The notes under the pieces are model-generated. The model was given only the letters and a program-made list of their open reading frames with translations, did no database searches and was not told where the DNA came from. DNA of 64,000 nucleotides from Gymnorhina tibicen (lineage: Eukaryota; Chordata; Aves; Passeriformes; Artamidae). Every line of letters starts with the position of its first letter. Within the stretch, counting starts at the first letter, position 1. Positions 27,092 through 44,500 of the stretch are shown here, piece by piece. Made by a program: the position numbers and the translations under genes. The DNA is taken from NCBI GenBank assembly GCA_013399875.1, contig VXAZ01007874.1, forward strand, positions 213,330 through 277,329, in the 5' to 3' direction.

Positions 27092-27418
27092 AACTGTTTC
27101 AGTGCTGTTATATTTAGTGACAGTACTTGGATTATAAGTGTTGAAAATCCCCTGTCAGAGAAACAAAGGCTGTGTGCTATCACCGAAGTGATTCCAGTTA
27201 CTATTCCAAACTAAGCGTTCTCAGTATTAAAACAGCAAAAAACATTAAAAGCACAGGATGCATTCATAGTGAGTGTCTCGTACACGTACACATGTACAAC
27301 TCTAAATTTTAATAATTCCGTCCAAGTGTGGAAAAAAACCAGACCAAACATTCTAAGAAAACTCAAAAGATTTACTGAATTTGCATATAGAACAAGTGCA
27401 ACATCTCAAGATACAGCT

Positions 27419-30400
27419 CTATAATTCATCTACTGAAAGCAACTTCAGTCTGCTGCATGTGTCAGATGCTTTTTCACTGTTGCTCTCTAGTTTTGCAATC
27501 CGAGATCCAAACTGTACAGCCCTTTTTGGCAAAACAGTCGAGGCTGTCAGGCCCAACTCCGTGGCTGCAAGACGCAGAATCAGTTTCTCACCAATTCCTC
27601 GAGGTAAAGTCAAATCAGCTTTTTCTGAGACGGGCAGAGAATTGAGGAATGAAACAACATCTTCATCAAGAAATGGAAACCTGAAAGAGAGATGTGGGGA
27701 AGACCCTTTAAAAATTTCATAGGAATAGTCTTGGCTTTCCCCTTTACCACATGCAAAGACTTTGTGAAATTACACTGTAACTTTGAAACAAAAAGATTTA
27801 CACAACACATTCTGGTATTCTGAATTTCAGGCATTCATACCTTATCACGTGCATGGTTAAGAGCACTGCACATCCACCACTGCAACTGTTCTTGTGCTGA
27901 ACTGAAAATGTGCAGCTAAGAACAGATTTGGAAAAACACTGGCACAAAGATCACATGAAAAAACCTTTCATGCACCTGAGTGGCCTCTACTCCTGGATAA
28001 CACCTAAGGAATTTTTTGCAAGTTGATGGTAGTATGGAGGAAGTGGACACAAAATGATTCTTCAGCTCTTCAGATTTAACAGCCAGGAAATGTCGTGGAT
28101 ATTGACTGTGCCTTTACTGCATGGACAGGAATACACACAGCTTCTGTTATATTGTCATTCTCCAGAGACACTCCCCAAAGGTTCACACCAGAACACTTCC
28201 AAGTTGTGTACAAAAGACTGTTTAGCTTAAAATTATAAAACCAGCTTAAATTCCCCTATTTCAGCATCTGTTGCTGCTTCTTAAAACTTCTAGATGGAAA
28301 TCAAGTTGCTAAATTTCCTTAAGTAACTCTTCCACAGTATACTACAGACCACTTTTTTAAAAAACAAAACTGAAGACTCCACAACACAGTACACATTAAC
28401 AAAACTGCAGCAGAACTAGAGACAATAAAACACACAGAAGTTTCAATTAAGATTTTGTTAGGAGTGTTAAAAACTGCATCTAACCGGCAAAACCAGTTTT
28501 GCTCCATGTTAAAACATTAATACCTGGCTTCTTTTCCGTGATCACCGATGATCCTGTCATCTCTACCAAGATTTCGAGAAGAAATGCGACCTAACTCCAT
28601 TTCAAGTTCTTTATTGAGACCCTCTAAGCCATCTTTTCTGAAGCAAACACGATGTCGAGAATATCCAGCAAGCTGCTCATCTGCTCCAATTCCCGTAAGC
28701 ACAACCTAAGGAAACAGAATATAAGAAATCTTAGTACTTACGCAAGTTAATATGTAACAGATCTTAAATGTTTAACTACATCTTAAGAAGAAAAATTTTA
28801 ATACACATCTTCTAAAGATATTATCTATCAGGATGGGCTGTGCCTTACACATTTACAAAGCCTGAAATAATTCCCAGTAAAGTCACTGGTAACTTGAATC
28901 ATGTTCACAATCAGACTTAAAAGTACACACAAACATTGCTAGTGGAGCAAGGAAAAAACATCAAAGTAATGCCATATGTATCACAAATACACCAGTATAT
29001 TTGAAGAATGTCTTTGTTAGTTTCTATGATAATAAAAAGCATTTGTTAAACACCAGCCTTTAAAAATTATTGCTAAAGATTATGTCATATGTTGTAAATA
29101 GTTAACTGTATGTACACCCAGAGTACTATTTGTTTACCAGCTACTGGGTTAGTAACAACTACATTACACAAAGTAAAAATAGCTTACACTACTCAGTAAG
29201 TACAGTAAAATATTATCAAGAGAAAAAACACTATTACACCTGGCCCGTTACTGTGCCTTCAGCAGCTGAAATTAAAGAGTTTGTTCTTCCCTACACAGAC
29301 CATCAGGAATAGAGAAGTGAGAAATCAGAATAAAAAATGATAGATGATGGTTATTTTTTTCCTACTCATATTATTGCATATCCAAGTTCACTGAAAAGCG
29401 ATGTACATTACGTGACAAAAGAACTGAATGTGATTTTTAACTCTAGAATTACACAAATACTATAATTATAGAACTATTCTACATGCTGACACTGAATTTC
29501 AGAAGCCTTATGAATAGCAAAGATCTCAGCTGATTTCTGAATCACCAAAACTGTTTTTATATTCAGAGGTCAAACATAAGGCAGAAAACAAAACAAAAAA
29601 CCCAGTACCTTTGCAGGACTTTGATATGGTTTCAGTTCTCCTTGGTTACTAATAAAACCCTCTCCTCTGGAAGCAAACCAAATTGCACAGCCAATACTGT
29701 CATCCAAGACCGTATCCAGTGGATAGATTAGGTAATTAATGCGTTGTTTTCTCATTTTTTTCAATTCCTCTAGTGTAACATTAATTTCCACAAAGTTCCA
29801 GGTTCTTGAAGGGTTAATGGCTTCTAATTCCTTCAGTCCTGCCCTACCAGTGATTCTGTCAGGAACATCAAAGCAAGATACATGAGTACCAGTGTCAGCA
29901 TCAAGATCTTGACAGCCTTCTCGAGGACAAAGCAAATCAAGCTGCACTTCATGGCTGGTATGTCTTTTAGTGGTAGCCTTGTGCTTAGCTTGCTCTTTCA
30001 TCATGAAAGCTACATTGAGAAGATCAATTGGCTCCTCCAAAGGCACATGTTTATCAGCCAGGGCTGCAACAACCATAGAATCAATGCCACCAGAAAAAAG
30101 TACTGCAACATGTGCTTTCTTATGAGACATGCTTGGAACTTCTCTTGTTTTCTGATCTGGATCTCTAAAGAGACATAGAACTCGTCTCTTGACTGCTTCA
30201 TTTAAAACATCAATAAACTGACAGGCTAATTTTTTCTTGTGTTCCTCTGCAAGAAATTCTTGAAGGGTTTCTACAGAAACCACACAGTTAATATTTCTAA
30301 AATTAGAGCCCAGACATGCACCTGAAGCTTGAGAAACAGTTTTATTTAAGGGGATAACTGGTGCTCTAAGACACAGCTTTGATTCATTCACCACGAGATG

Positions 30401-31090
30401 TACGTGGTTTGGTAAGTCTTTTGACACTTGGTCAAGAACATTACTGCGTGTTTCTTCTACTGCTTTCTCTCTGCAGCTGTAATTCCATGGAAACAACGTT
30501 AAAGACAAAGATTTAGTTGTTGCCCAAGCTTTCAGATCAATTTTGAAAATTCCAGATGCTGGGACTTCTTGCCATTGGTTGCCTGATTCAGAACAACCAC
30601 TTACAGATGTGAGACAGAAAGCACTGTCAACCTCGTTACTGAACTGCCAAAGCAAACTACGACGACCAAAATAATCTCTGCCAAACCATAAACTGTGTCT
30701 GGGTGCTTCATAATAAATAAAAGACCAGGGACCCCGAAGTGATGAGAAGAGTGACAAAATGTCCATTTCACTGCTGCATAAAGCCAGATGATGAAACATT
30801 ACTTCAGTATCATTCTCTAGGTCTCCTACATGCATTCCATTGAAAATTTCTCCATTCCAAAGAAAAATATTGCTATTGGCATCTTCCAGAGGCTGAGGAG
30901 TCACCAGTCCCCTCAAGTGAAGTACATGGCCTGAAAACAGACATTCATAAGAGAGATCAGACACAGTTTTTATCAACTGTTGGCTGCTGTCTGGTCCTCG
31001 TCTTCTCAGATGGCAGAGGATGTCTTCACTAAGGAAATCACGAATTGCACGCTGGCTGCACAAGGTAACAACACAGCAGATACCACACAT
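27419..31090 (-). CDS. ASNSD1: ASNSD1, asparagine synthetase domain-containing protein 1 (complete)
   Basis: Three coding exons join in frame: 29609-31090 (494 codons), 28524-28705 and 27419-27680, giving 641 aa (human about 643). The protein starts MCGICC, so removal of Met would expose Cys2, the class-II glutamine amidotransferase nucleophile. RRRGPDS (about 29-35) and WNGEIFNG (about 78-85) also fit that domain. The second half is an asparagine-synthetase-type domain with an ATP pyrophosphatase loop FSGGIDS (about 331-337), LDDSIGCA and [15 protein letters not shown], then [15 protein letters not shown] and the C-terminal PRGIGEKL. Biological substrate is not established in any work I can recall. 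The coding part of its first exon is shared with the end of ASDURF: the upstream stop is 22 nt before this ATG. A possible polyadenylation signal on this strand is ATTAAA at 27308-27313, or AGTAAA at 27371-27376. Confidence 0.97.
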
Positions 31091-31112
31091 TGCAACGGGG
31101 AATTCACATGAA

Positions 31113-34690
<3,578 letters not shown>

Positions 34691-34812
34691 CGCCCCGGCG
34701 GGCACCGGGCGCTCACACCCGACAGCGGCGACAGCCCCACAGGTTCCGACGCACGGCCACTCAGGCCGGTCGCAGCAGAGCGCATGCGCGCGGGCGGGGT
34801 CGCGCGGAACAC

Positions 34813-34883
34813 CACCAATCAGCAGGCGCGGCCGAGCACGCGCCTGCCGGGACACCAATCAGCAGGCGCGGCCGAGCACGCGC
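34813..34883. repeat. 31-bp direct repeat with CCAAT boxes, period 40 bp
   Basis: The copies 34813-34843 and 34853-34883 are identical. Each begins CACCAATCAGCAGGCGCGGC and ends GAGCACGCGC. The 9-bp spacer differs in nature from the repeats. Each copy brings one CCAAT box about 125-170 bp upstream of the ASDURF start codon. Confidence 0.9.
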
Positions 34884-35271
34884 GGGGGCGCGAGCCGGAT
34901 GGCGCGAATCCTGAGGGGGCTGGCGCCCCCGCCCGGGGGAAGCCAGGACTGCGCTGGCTGCCCCGGGCGGCACAGAGTTCCCGGGAGCCGTGTCACGCCG
35001 TGTCCGGGAGGGCATCGGGACAGGCCCAAGGTGGAGTTTGGAATGAGGCTTGGAAACTGTGCCCCTTGTGGAGTGTGTCGGAACTCCCGGAAGAGGAAAG
35101 GAGGGGCTTGGTGTGGTGTGACCCAGGGCTGGTCTCGGACAGCGGGCTCTCAAACCCCTTTAAGCGGTTTGCTTGAAGGTTTTCCAGGAGAGATATGAGT
35201 CATACCCTATTTACAGATATTAGAATCGTATGTTTCATTATGTTCATTATTAGGACATGTTTCTACAAGAA

Positions 35272-35536
35272 AGATAGAGGGACTTTTTAGAAGAGCATGT
35301 AGTGACAGGACGAGGCGGAATGGATTCAAACTGACTGAGGGCAGGTTAAATTAGATCCTTGATGGAAACTGTTTACACAGAGGGTAGTGAGACACTCGCA
35401 CAGGTTGGCTGTGGCAGCTCCATCCCTGGGAGTGTTCAAGGCCAGGTTGCACAGAGCTCTGAGACACCATAGCAGGGGGGTTGAAACGAGGTGACCTTTG
35501 AGGTCCCTTCCAACCCAAGCCATTCTATGATTCTGT
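35272..35536 (+). mobile_element. CR1 LINE 3' portion
   Basis: Begins in the segment AGGGACTTTTTAGAAGAGCA and proceeds through CTCCATCCCTGGGAGTGTTC and GTCCCTTCCAACCCAAGCCA to ATTCTATGATTCTGTTA, followed by a short TTA microsatellite. Plus orientation, about 265 bp, 5'-truncated. A short internal segment is missing compared with the usual 3' part. Confidence 0.9.
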
Positions 35537-35546
35537 TATTATTATT

Positions 35547-38500
35547 ATATAAGATGGATGTTTAAGACCATCCACCTAAGATGATCTTAACATTTCTCCA
35601 TCTCTTCCATTCTACTATAAATATGTCACGGTGATGCATATAAATACATCATTGCCTCATTTTTATCCCTTTTCTTCTTTTTAAACATTGTATACTTATT
35701 CTAAATACTCAAGAGTAATCCAAACTTACAGAGTGCTCAGTTGTAGGATTTTATGAGGTTTCTATCCCACTTGTGGTCTTTGTGGTACTGACTGAAGTGC
35801 AAATGAAGTTCAAATTTTCATGAACCATTTGAAATATTTGCAACTTTAGTAAGAGAGGTAGGACTGTTGACTTTTTTTTGCTTTATGGCTCACATAATCA
35901 TACATATTATATATTTTGATTATATTTAGAGTTTGTGATCAAGATTGCCCCTTGGTTGTATCCGTGAGCTTGGTTGGAATGTCTGTGATGTTGATCAAAA
36001 TTTTTGGCAGCGGTATAGGAAGAATAAGGATTTTGGCTCCTAGTAGAGGGATGAAGAAAGACAATTTGGCTATAAAATATTTAACAGTACACTAACATGC
36101 AAACATGATATTTATTTGCTTTTAGCAGAAAGAGAAACTGAGGTTACACTTTCGTAAAAGGTCAGTCTTGCTCTTCCCTCCACCTTTAAGCACACACTTG
36201 TGCCTCCAGCCTTGCCTCACCACGGCTGCGCGTGGGGCTGTGTGGTGGGACAGGTGAGGGAGCTGATCTGTTTTTCTCTGCAGTGCACAATGCTGCTGCG
36301 ATTCTGGCAGTCCCAAAGCACAGCAACTGAAGCTGCTGGGGAGTTTTTGCCCTGGGGCTTGTCCTTTGAATTCTAGAAGAGATACACATATCTGGGTCAC
36401 ACAGATCAGTTCTGGTGCTATTGCTCAGTGCGCTTTGTAGTTTGTTGCTGCTGTTCTGTTGAGTAACTTGCTTAATCTGAGTAAGTCCCAAACCTCTGCT
36501 GCCCAAGTGTTTTATTTGTTGTTCATATGTTACAAAGGTTGCTGATCAAGTAGCCCAGTAGTCAAAGTATAATTTCTGTAGTGATTATCCTTTTTGTGTT
36601 CAGTAATAAATGCAGTTAATGTTTATTCATCAAAAATCCATCACTCAGTTTTATTGATCGGTTCAGAAGAGCGATGATAATGGTTTTGAGACATAATAGC
36701 AAATGTGGAATGTTTTTAACTTCTGGTCTTACCACAAATTGGTGATTATTCTACTGATATGGAGTAGGCTTTTGATAGGTCCTTTTTAAAATCAAGGGAT
36801 TCCTGTGACAAGATCACTCCTGAAATTACAGTCGTACCCACAATAAGAGCAGCTGTGTTTGCAACTCAACAAAGGAGAAAGTCGGCACCTTTTCTCTTCC
36901 TGTGCAGAGTGGTGTCATCTCCATCCAAGCTCATTTCAGGGCTGCTGCAGTTCTGGTTTTGAGCTGTGCCTGCACAGTTATTCCTGAGAGCTGGGGTGGT
37001 GACTTAGAGCTCATCCGGGTGACAGCTGAGCAGGCAATGTCATTCAGTGATGCGTCTCTGGTCATTCTGCTTGTGTCTGTGCACTTGTGCCAGCTCTGGT
37101 GCTCTAAACTATTTTTCTTTCTACTAGCATGAAACTATTTCTGGAGGTTAATAATGCCTGACACAATGTTAAAAAAGTATCCAGAAATATTTCAGTCTTT
37201 TAAAGCCCTCACCTTTTCAGCATCGGGCCTCTTTAAAAATATGCAAAATAACACGATTTACCTAACAAGTCATGTAAACAGCTAAAAACCAGGAAGTAGT
37301 TACTGATGCCAGAAAGTCTTTGAAGTTGCCATCACCTGTTAGCAAAAGCATGGCCAAAACAGTATCCTCAAATAACCAAGCTCAAGCTCCAAAAGGCTGC
37401 TGTTAAAAGCATGCTGAAAAAGTGAGGCCATCCTTGTGAGAACACTGTCAGTCTTGAAGACCTCTATTCATGATGTTGGCAGTACATTTGTGTCAGAGGA
37501 TTTTACAGCTGTGAGAGGCACAGGGTAGGACTGATACTACCTTGGAGGCTTAGCAGCCTCAAAGTTTCTGTGTTCTGCTGGGGGCTAGAAATCTGCATGT
37601 ACTCAGTTCTGTTTCTCTCAGCTGATGCTTTGTAACATGTTAAGCCACCATAATGAGTTATGGGTTCAAGTCTGAGTGGTTTATGAGATTCAGCTGTAAG
37701 TGGCTGTAATCTGAGGAAACTTATGCTTTAGAAGAACCACTCACACAGGTCTTTGGAAGGGATTAGCATCAGGACAATTGTAGCTCTAATGTTGGCCACA
37801 AGAGAGCAAGCTGAAACTGTGCTGGCTGCTCAGAGACAGTCCAAGAAAGAGTGGGGCCAGCCATGTAAGACGGATGAGGTCTGTAAAAGGGGAGAGCACA
37901 GTCAGAGGATATTGCATTTATGTAGGTTTTCTTGTCTGTTTTGGAACATCCTCAGTTCTTATCTTGGGTTATTTTGTATTCAGATGTTGTTATCATCATA
38001 ATCCACATGAGTAGATTCTGAGATGTAACACCAATCTCTGTGTTAGTTTCACAGCTGAACCTATATTTTAATAATTTGCTAATTTTTAGCAATCTAAGAA
38101 AATTCAAATGGTTGAAATTAGTTGCGTTTGTTTTATGGTAATCTGCTAATTTGTCTGAGTCATCAGGATTTGAAGGGAGTTAGATTAATTTACACAGCCA
38201 GGGATCTGGATATATATACTGGAATTTAGGCAAAGCTATGGTTTTTTCCCTTAGGTTAAGTATCTGGATATTCAATTACACAAGAAACCTTGCAAAACCT
38301 ATAATCATTCTACTTTACAAGTCCTGTCACTGCAGGTAAAACAAGAAGTCTGAGCACTTTTATGGTCTTGAAGTACAGTCAGTTTTTTCAGTGCTTTACT
38401 TCTGATACCCTGTTAAAACAGTCTGAGAACTCCTTTGCACAAAAATTAGTTCTATGTGTAGTTCAGAAACATAAAATTATTAATTTTCTAATTAAAAGAA

Positions 38501-41500
38501 GAATTTCATCACTTTCACGTGGAGGATTTTAAGGCTGTTGTCAAAATAGCTGGGAACTATCATCAGTCTCTCATTAGTTTTTACAATCTGATGGCATTCC
38601 TCACAGCTTCTAAAAATTCTGATCAAACAGCTTATTTGTAAAATACTCCCAGTAGTCTTTCAACTGATGATTTAAGTAAGAGAGGATTTAAAAATAGACT
38701 TTTCCAAGTCCACTCTGTGTTCTTCACTGTAAAACTGAAGACAAGAGCCTTTCTCCTGGTCTTACGTTGCTGTAGCTGAGAAGACAGTTTGACCTTTAAT
38801 TTTCAGAACTTTTCCTTCCTTAATGCAGAGCAATTTGTTGTGCACTTTGTTAGAATTTAAAAGACAGTTATGTTAGTGCCAGTTTCACTTAGAAAGGCAG
38901 AACTAAAAGATTTGGGTTTGTCTCTTGCAGGGCAGTTCCTCACATGCTCTGAATCACCAATGCACAGGTTTACTGCAGTAACTGTCTAGTTTGAATATGG
39001 GATCAGAGTTCCAGTTACACATTTTGAGCAGTGAATGTTCAGGGATTTTAAAAAATCAAGTGCTCTGCCTTACAAAACAAACATTTTGTTTGCAGTATGA
39101 AGATGGAAGGCCTGGTGCCTGGATGCTGGAAGCTCTTCTGTTGGTGCCACTGAAGACCAGCAGTGTGAGAGGCTTAGAACTGCTCAGGAACATTGGATAG
39201 ACTGATGCCTAATTTGGATTACCTTGGACTTGGCATCTTGATATGAAATCAGATTAGTGCTAACATTTCTGCCTAATGAGAAAAGAGAACTGCACCAAAA
39301 ACACTCTGAGTGAAGAGTCAACCTGGCCAGTAAGTCTGCTTTTTGGAAGCTGAGCTAGGAAGTCTGGAGAAGACTGGAGGTATAATTATGGGCTTGCTTC
39401 TCTTTCCTGTTGGGAGTGCCTCCATGACAGTAAGTACTGTGTTTAATACTACGTACAACTGATATTTTCTGGAAGATAAGACCCAGAGATTAGATTGTTT
39501 TGAAGGAGTAGGCAGGCCTGAGCAGGATGGGCTGAAGGTATGGAAGTAGCAGCCTGCTTTTGCTGCCATAGTATGGGTCTCCTGGAATGAGGGACTTGGT
39601 AATTTCAGCTGAGATAGGTTACAGCCCCATAAAGCATGTTCTATACACAACGGACTTGCCTAAGTCTGAGCTTGGGCAGAACAGAACATGTCTGAGCAGG
39701 CTGTAGAAAGGGGGAAATGCATAATACCTTTGCAAGGCTCTCTGAGGCAAGAGTGAAGGTAAGGCTGCTTGCTTTAAGATGCCCAGTTGAATTAGGATCT
39801 TGCCTAGGTTGTTTTATTAAATGTGTTGCTCTCATGTGCTTTTTGTGCCTTTGTTCTCATTGTCACATAAATTTGGACTTATCTCTTGCTACTGGGAAAA
39901 TAGAGCCACTTGGACACCAAGGAGAAAGATTGTTTTTCCAGGTTTGGAGATGGGAGTTATTTGAAAGGAACCAGTTAGGTTTTCAAATTCTAATGTGCCA
40001 GAGGCCATGTTATCAAACAGCTTGTTGGGCTTCATTTATTTTTAAACTTCATTCTTTCTGTCTTAGGCTGTGCTGAGGGATTCCCATTTATGCAATAACC
40101 CGCTGTCCTTGTTCCTCTCCAGATTTGTTTTTATTTTTCTTCCCTCTACTCGAAGTTTTGGTACAAATCAGCCTGCACACATGGCAAAACAACCTGGGAT
40201 CCAAAGAACCTGAACCCTTGGTAAAACTTTCAGTCTTGAGGGTTATACTTGTTCACCATCCTCTTATGGTGAATATGATACTTAGTGCTTTCAGGGTCCA
40301 TAGATCTCAAAATGCTTGACTGAGATAGATGAATACAGAGAGGAAATCTAAGCTAAAGATGTGTGAGTTGGCAGGGTGAGGAACAGAATTGGAGGTCCTG
40401 GCTTTTATTCACGTTCCACCTGTGAGCATTAGTATTTCCATGTTTAAATTACTATTTTCATATTTAAAATGGGGCAATTTTTGCTTTTTCAAGTCACAGC
40501 TAGAAAACTACTCATTGCAGAAATATTTATTGCACTGAATGGCAAATGTGTATCTATTTTAACTTTATCACAGTTTTTATGCTGACTGTTTTAAACCTTC
40601 ATGCTTGCTTGGCTACCTAGACCCTTCATCTCAGTAGGTGGAAGGAAAATATGCTGATCAAGTTCTCATGGAGCAGCAGAGTAAGCATTCCACAGCTAGG
40701 TGAGCTCTGACAGAAAAACTCATAGAAAAGAGTTCATGAAACATTTCTTTGGGTTATCACAGAATAAAACATTTCCGTTTGTCATGTTGACATAAAATGA
40801 AAAAGCAAAATTTCCTGGTTGCAAGTTGCTGTGCCGTAAGCTTTACTATGATTGTCATCTAATTTAAAGTCTAAACACCACTGAGATTTAACTGCTTTCC
40901 CCAAATACTCTCCTGTGAAACACCATCACTGATCCTATACTCTCTCCCACTTTTAACACTCTTTTTGGTGTAACTACAGCTGTTACAACTAACGAAGAAG
41001 GGCCTATGGCAGTACAAAAGGGCAGGCTGTAACTACTGTGAGGTGTAAGAATCTCATGTTTCAGGTAGTATAATAGCCCTCAAAAGATTTGCTTCTCTTT
41101 CAAGGCAGAACCACTAGAACTGAGAAACCAGCAATGTAAATGCTGATAGGCTTTAAATGTTTCCCTTGTTTGTATCTGATACAGTTACTTAAAATGCAGT
41201 AATGCTGCCTGCATTCCTGGTATTTTCAGTGCTGGTTTTTTAAAACGTTAATTCATCATTTGGAGCAAGAACAACCACAAGGGAGGGAGCGGTATCATTA
41301 CATTTTAATTGTTGAATATTTAGCAAAACATTGCCCAGGGGTCTGAATTTAACAGTAATTTAGGTAATAGAATTAAGGTCTTTCTGCCACTGACATACAT
41401 TATCATATGTGAGAGAGGTAGCTTACATAAATCATACAGTTTTGTAACACTGAACATTTGAGTAACATCCTTTTTATAAATATTTGACATTTCTTTAAAG

Positions 41501-44500
41501 AAAGGTACTGGTATTTAGCACTTCAGAAATCAGTACAGTAGCTGTCTGGAAAACAAAACACCCAAACTAGCACTAGGTACCTGTAAGTTAATATCTCAGC
41601 CTACACACAATATAAGTTCAGTTACTCCTATTAAAGCAAACTTTTAAAACCTTTTTACAAGGCTTTAAGTATGAAAGTAGCAATGTAACTTGACAGACTT
41701 ACTCAGAAGTAGTGACCTTGGTTAGCAGTGGAAGTCAGAAGTAAGAATACTGCATTTAGAATAAACAACCTTTGCCAAATTTTGCTTCTAGTCTCAACAG
41801 GTTGAAGTGACAGTTATGTCAGCATCAGTTTACATGGCATAAAGGAGGAAAATTTAGAGTGGCCATTAGTAAAATGGTAAAATTGCAAGCAACATGAACA
41901 AGATATGACTACATTTAACTCTCTCCAGACCAGAACAAAAAGAGAGGCATGACAATAAATTGTAGTGAAGGAACATACATTTCTGGAATTGTTCCAGTCC
42001 ACAAGGATGAGAGTTCTCTCTAAAGAAGGGAAAACGGGCAACTATTTTTTACTTTCTTTGTATCTTCTTAGCCTTCTCTGCTGTTTTCACCCTCTATGAA
42101 ATCTTGAAATATGATTATCCAGGAGATAATGAATTGGTCAAAATCCTCTTATGGACAGTGTTCAGAGCTCGAAAGACAATTCAAAATTTAAAGCAGTTCT
42201 TAAACATTGAGTATGGTTAAGATTTGATTGCAGGGGCTCTTGAGTTCTCTGTCCCAGTAGGAAAAACCCCTACATCTAAGCCCCTGAACAATGGTGTTGC
42301 AGGCTGTCCTTGGCTTAGTGGTAAGCAGAGTTAAAGTGATAAATCTGTCACAACTGTTCTAGAATTTATACAGTAATCAGCACAATTAAAGCAGAGCAGG
42401 TTTGGCCAACACCTGCTGAAAAGGCTTCATCATCCTTGCAACTCTCAGATTTACCCTATTACTTACACAGCTACTGCAGAGATGACATTAAGATATCTGA
42501 TAAAAAATTGTATTATCCAGAAGGAGGTCATTATCTCTTTAAAAATCAGAGGAAGACAATAATTGCTCCTTTTTTTTACCATTTTTCTTTTTATCTGAAG
42601 TATTTAATTGACTTTTAGTCATCTGTTAAGTAAGTCCACTGTATACAGCCTAGCATATATTGTTTGCTACTGAAATAGATGCAACAGCTCCTGAGCTGCA
42701 CATAGAGTCACTGGAAGTATTTTTGGCTAAGAAATGAAGGCTCTAGCATTCAGTTACTGTTCATGTAACTTACACTTATTTGTTTACTGTGTTTTCCACA
42801 AAGTGTTGCCAGGAGACTTTGTCAGGCTTATTTTCAATCATGCACTAAACTAAGACTGCAGCAGACTGTATGCTGCTTCCATTAGTGCTCTATCTTTCTA
42901 TTTTTAATAAAACAGCTAACAACTTGGAGAATAAAATATATTATTTGAATGACTGAAAAATTTGAAAATTCAGAGGTGACACTGGGAAATGAAATGCATT
43001 TCATTTATTTGTTCTGAGAAAGAATCGTAAAAAGGATTTTTTTTTGTTCACTCTCATATTTAGTATTTTAAACTGTAATTAAAGTCATTATCATCTTATT
43101 ATAGAAGAACTTGGATATGTGATCTGCATCTTGGTTGTTTAAATGAATAGTGCTCTGCAAAGCTAAATTCTGCTGCTTTCCTCTTGTAGATAATTTCAAT
43201 CAAATGACTTGATTACAAAGCAAGATGAGCAAGGTTTAGCTGGTGAAGAACTTTTTGGGTTATTGCATTCTTCTTGCAGGGAATTTAAGCAGCACAGTCT
43301 TGAACGTCTTGCTGCTGGAGGATTTTCATTAGCTTTAATCAAATTTCAGATCTCATTTGTATAAATTGAAGTGTGTGCAAGTTTGTGAATACAGAAATAC
43401 AACTGTATATATATGCACATAAGCCTACTCTATTAGATAATAATCCTAGATATTCTATTTATTGTTAGTAGCATTTCTTTATATTGTAGAATTCTGTTTC
43501 ATATGCATTTATGTTGTCAAATAAGGACAAATAAGGAAGTTAGATGACACTAAGCACTTAAAAACCCCTTCAAACAAATAATAATAATTTAAAAAAACAC
43601 TTAAGGAGAACAGAAATAATTTTAAGTAGCTTTATACCTTAAGAGACGCTGTTCTCACTCCACTTCTGATCTGTCTTACCTACAGATACACAATTTTGTC
43701 TTACGCTTGATGACCTATGAAGATGCTGTTTTGAAAAGGATTTTTAAGTCATTATGGATAACTCAAATAGTATTTTTTCTAGTTTACAGAAGTCATTAAA
43801 ACCTAAACTCAGGTGAGTTAACACTCGTACAAAATTAAAATCCCTACAAACAGAACAGCAAAGGGGGAAATTTCACAGGCAGTGAATCAGACCTAAATAT
43901 TCATCTGATACCACTGCAGTTTGCATTTTCTTTCAGGCACTACCCCGCTCCAAAACCATGCAGGATATCTTAGTATTTATCTTGGCAAGCCTATTCAGTA
44001 CACCTCAATATATTATCTGTATAGTCAGTGCTGAAGCCTGCTTTTAGATTTTCAAAACTGAAGTTATTTTTCTTTGACCAGGCTGCATCATGCATGTAGC
44101 TGATGAAGAAAGCTGAAGATTTGACTCTAGTTACTGGACAATTCAGTTTTTAGCCATTGCGGGTTGTGAATGTGTCTCATATTCTGATGCTGAGGACAAA
44201 GCTGAGAGACTGAGGGTAAAGGTTTTGTATTCTAACATGTAGATAGAGAAGTGATTTGGGGGAGTGGAAGAAGAGAAGGTTTGTAGTATTCAGCCTCTTC
44301 CCAGAGAGCTTCTAATGACAGGTTGCACCATCTAGTCTGCCTACATATCTAGCCCTATGCAGAACAAAAATGAGGAAATACTTGCTAGATGATTGGCAAG
44401 ATGTTTGCTAACAGTGTTGACAGTAGTTATCTTTCTAATCTGACACTTCACTGGTACTGTGTGTTTGACATGTGGAAGAATTATTTACAACTCTGTCAGA

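Noticed and set aside
29570..29608. Twelve extra codons at the end of the long ASNSD1 open frame
   Set aside because: They are intron read-through. The donor at 29608/29607 joins to 28705 and restores the conserved [11 protein letters not shown] segment.
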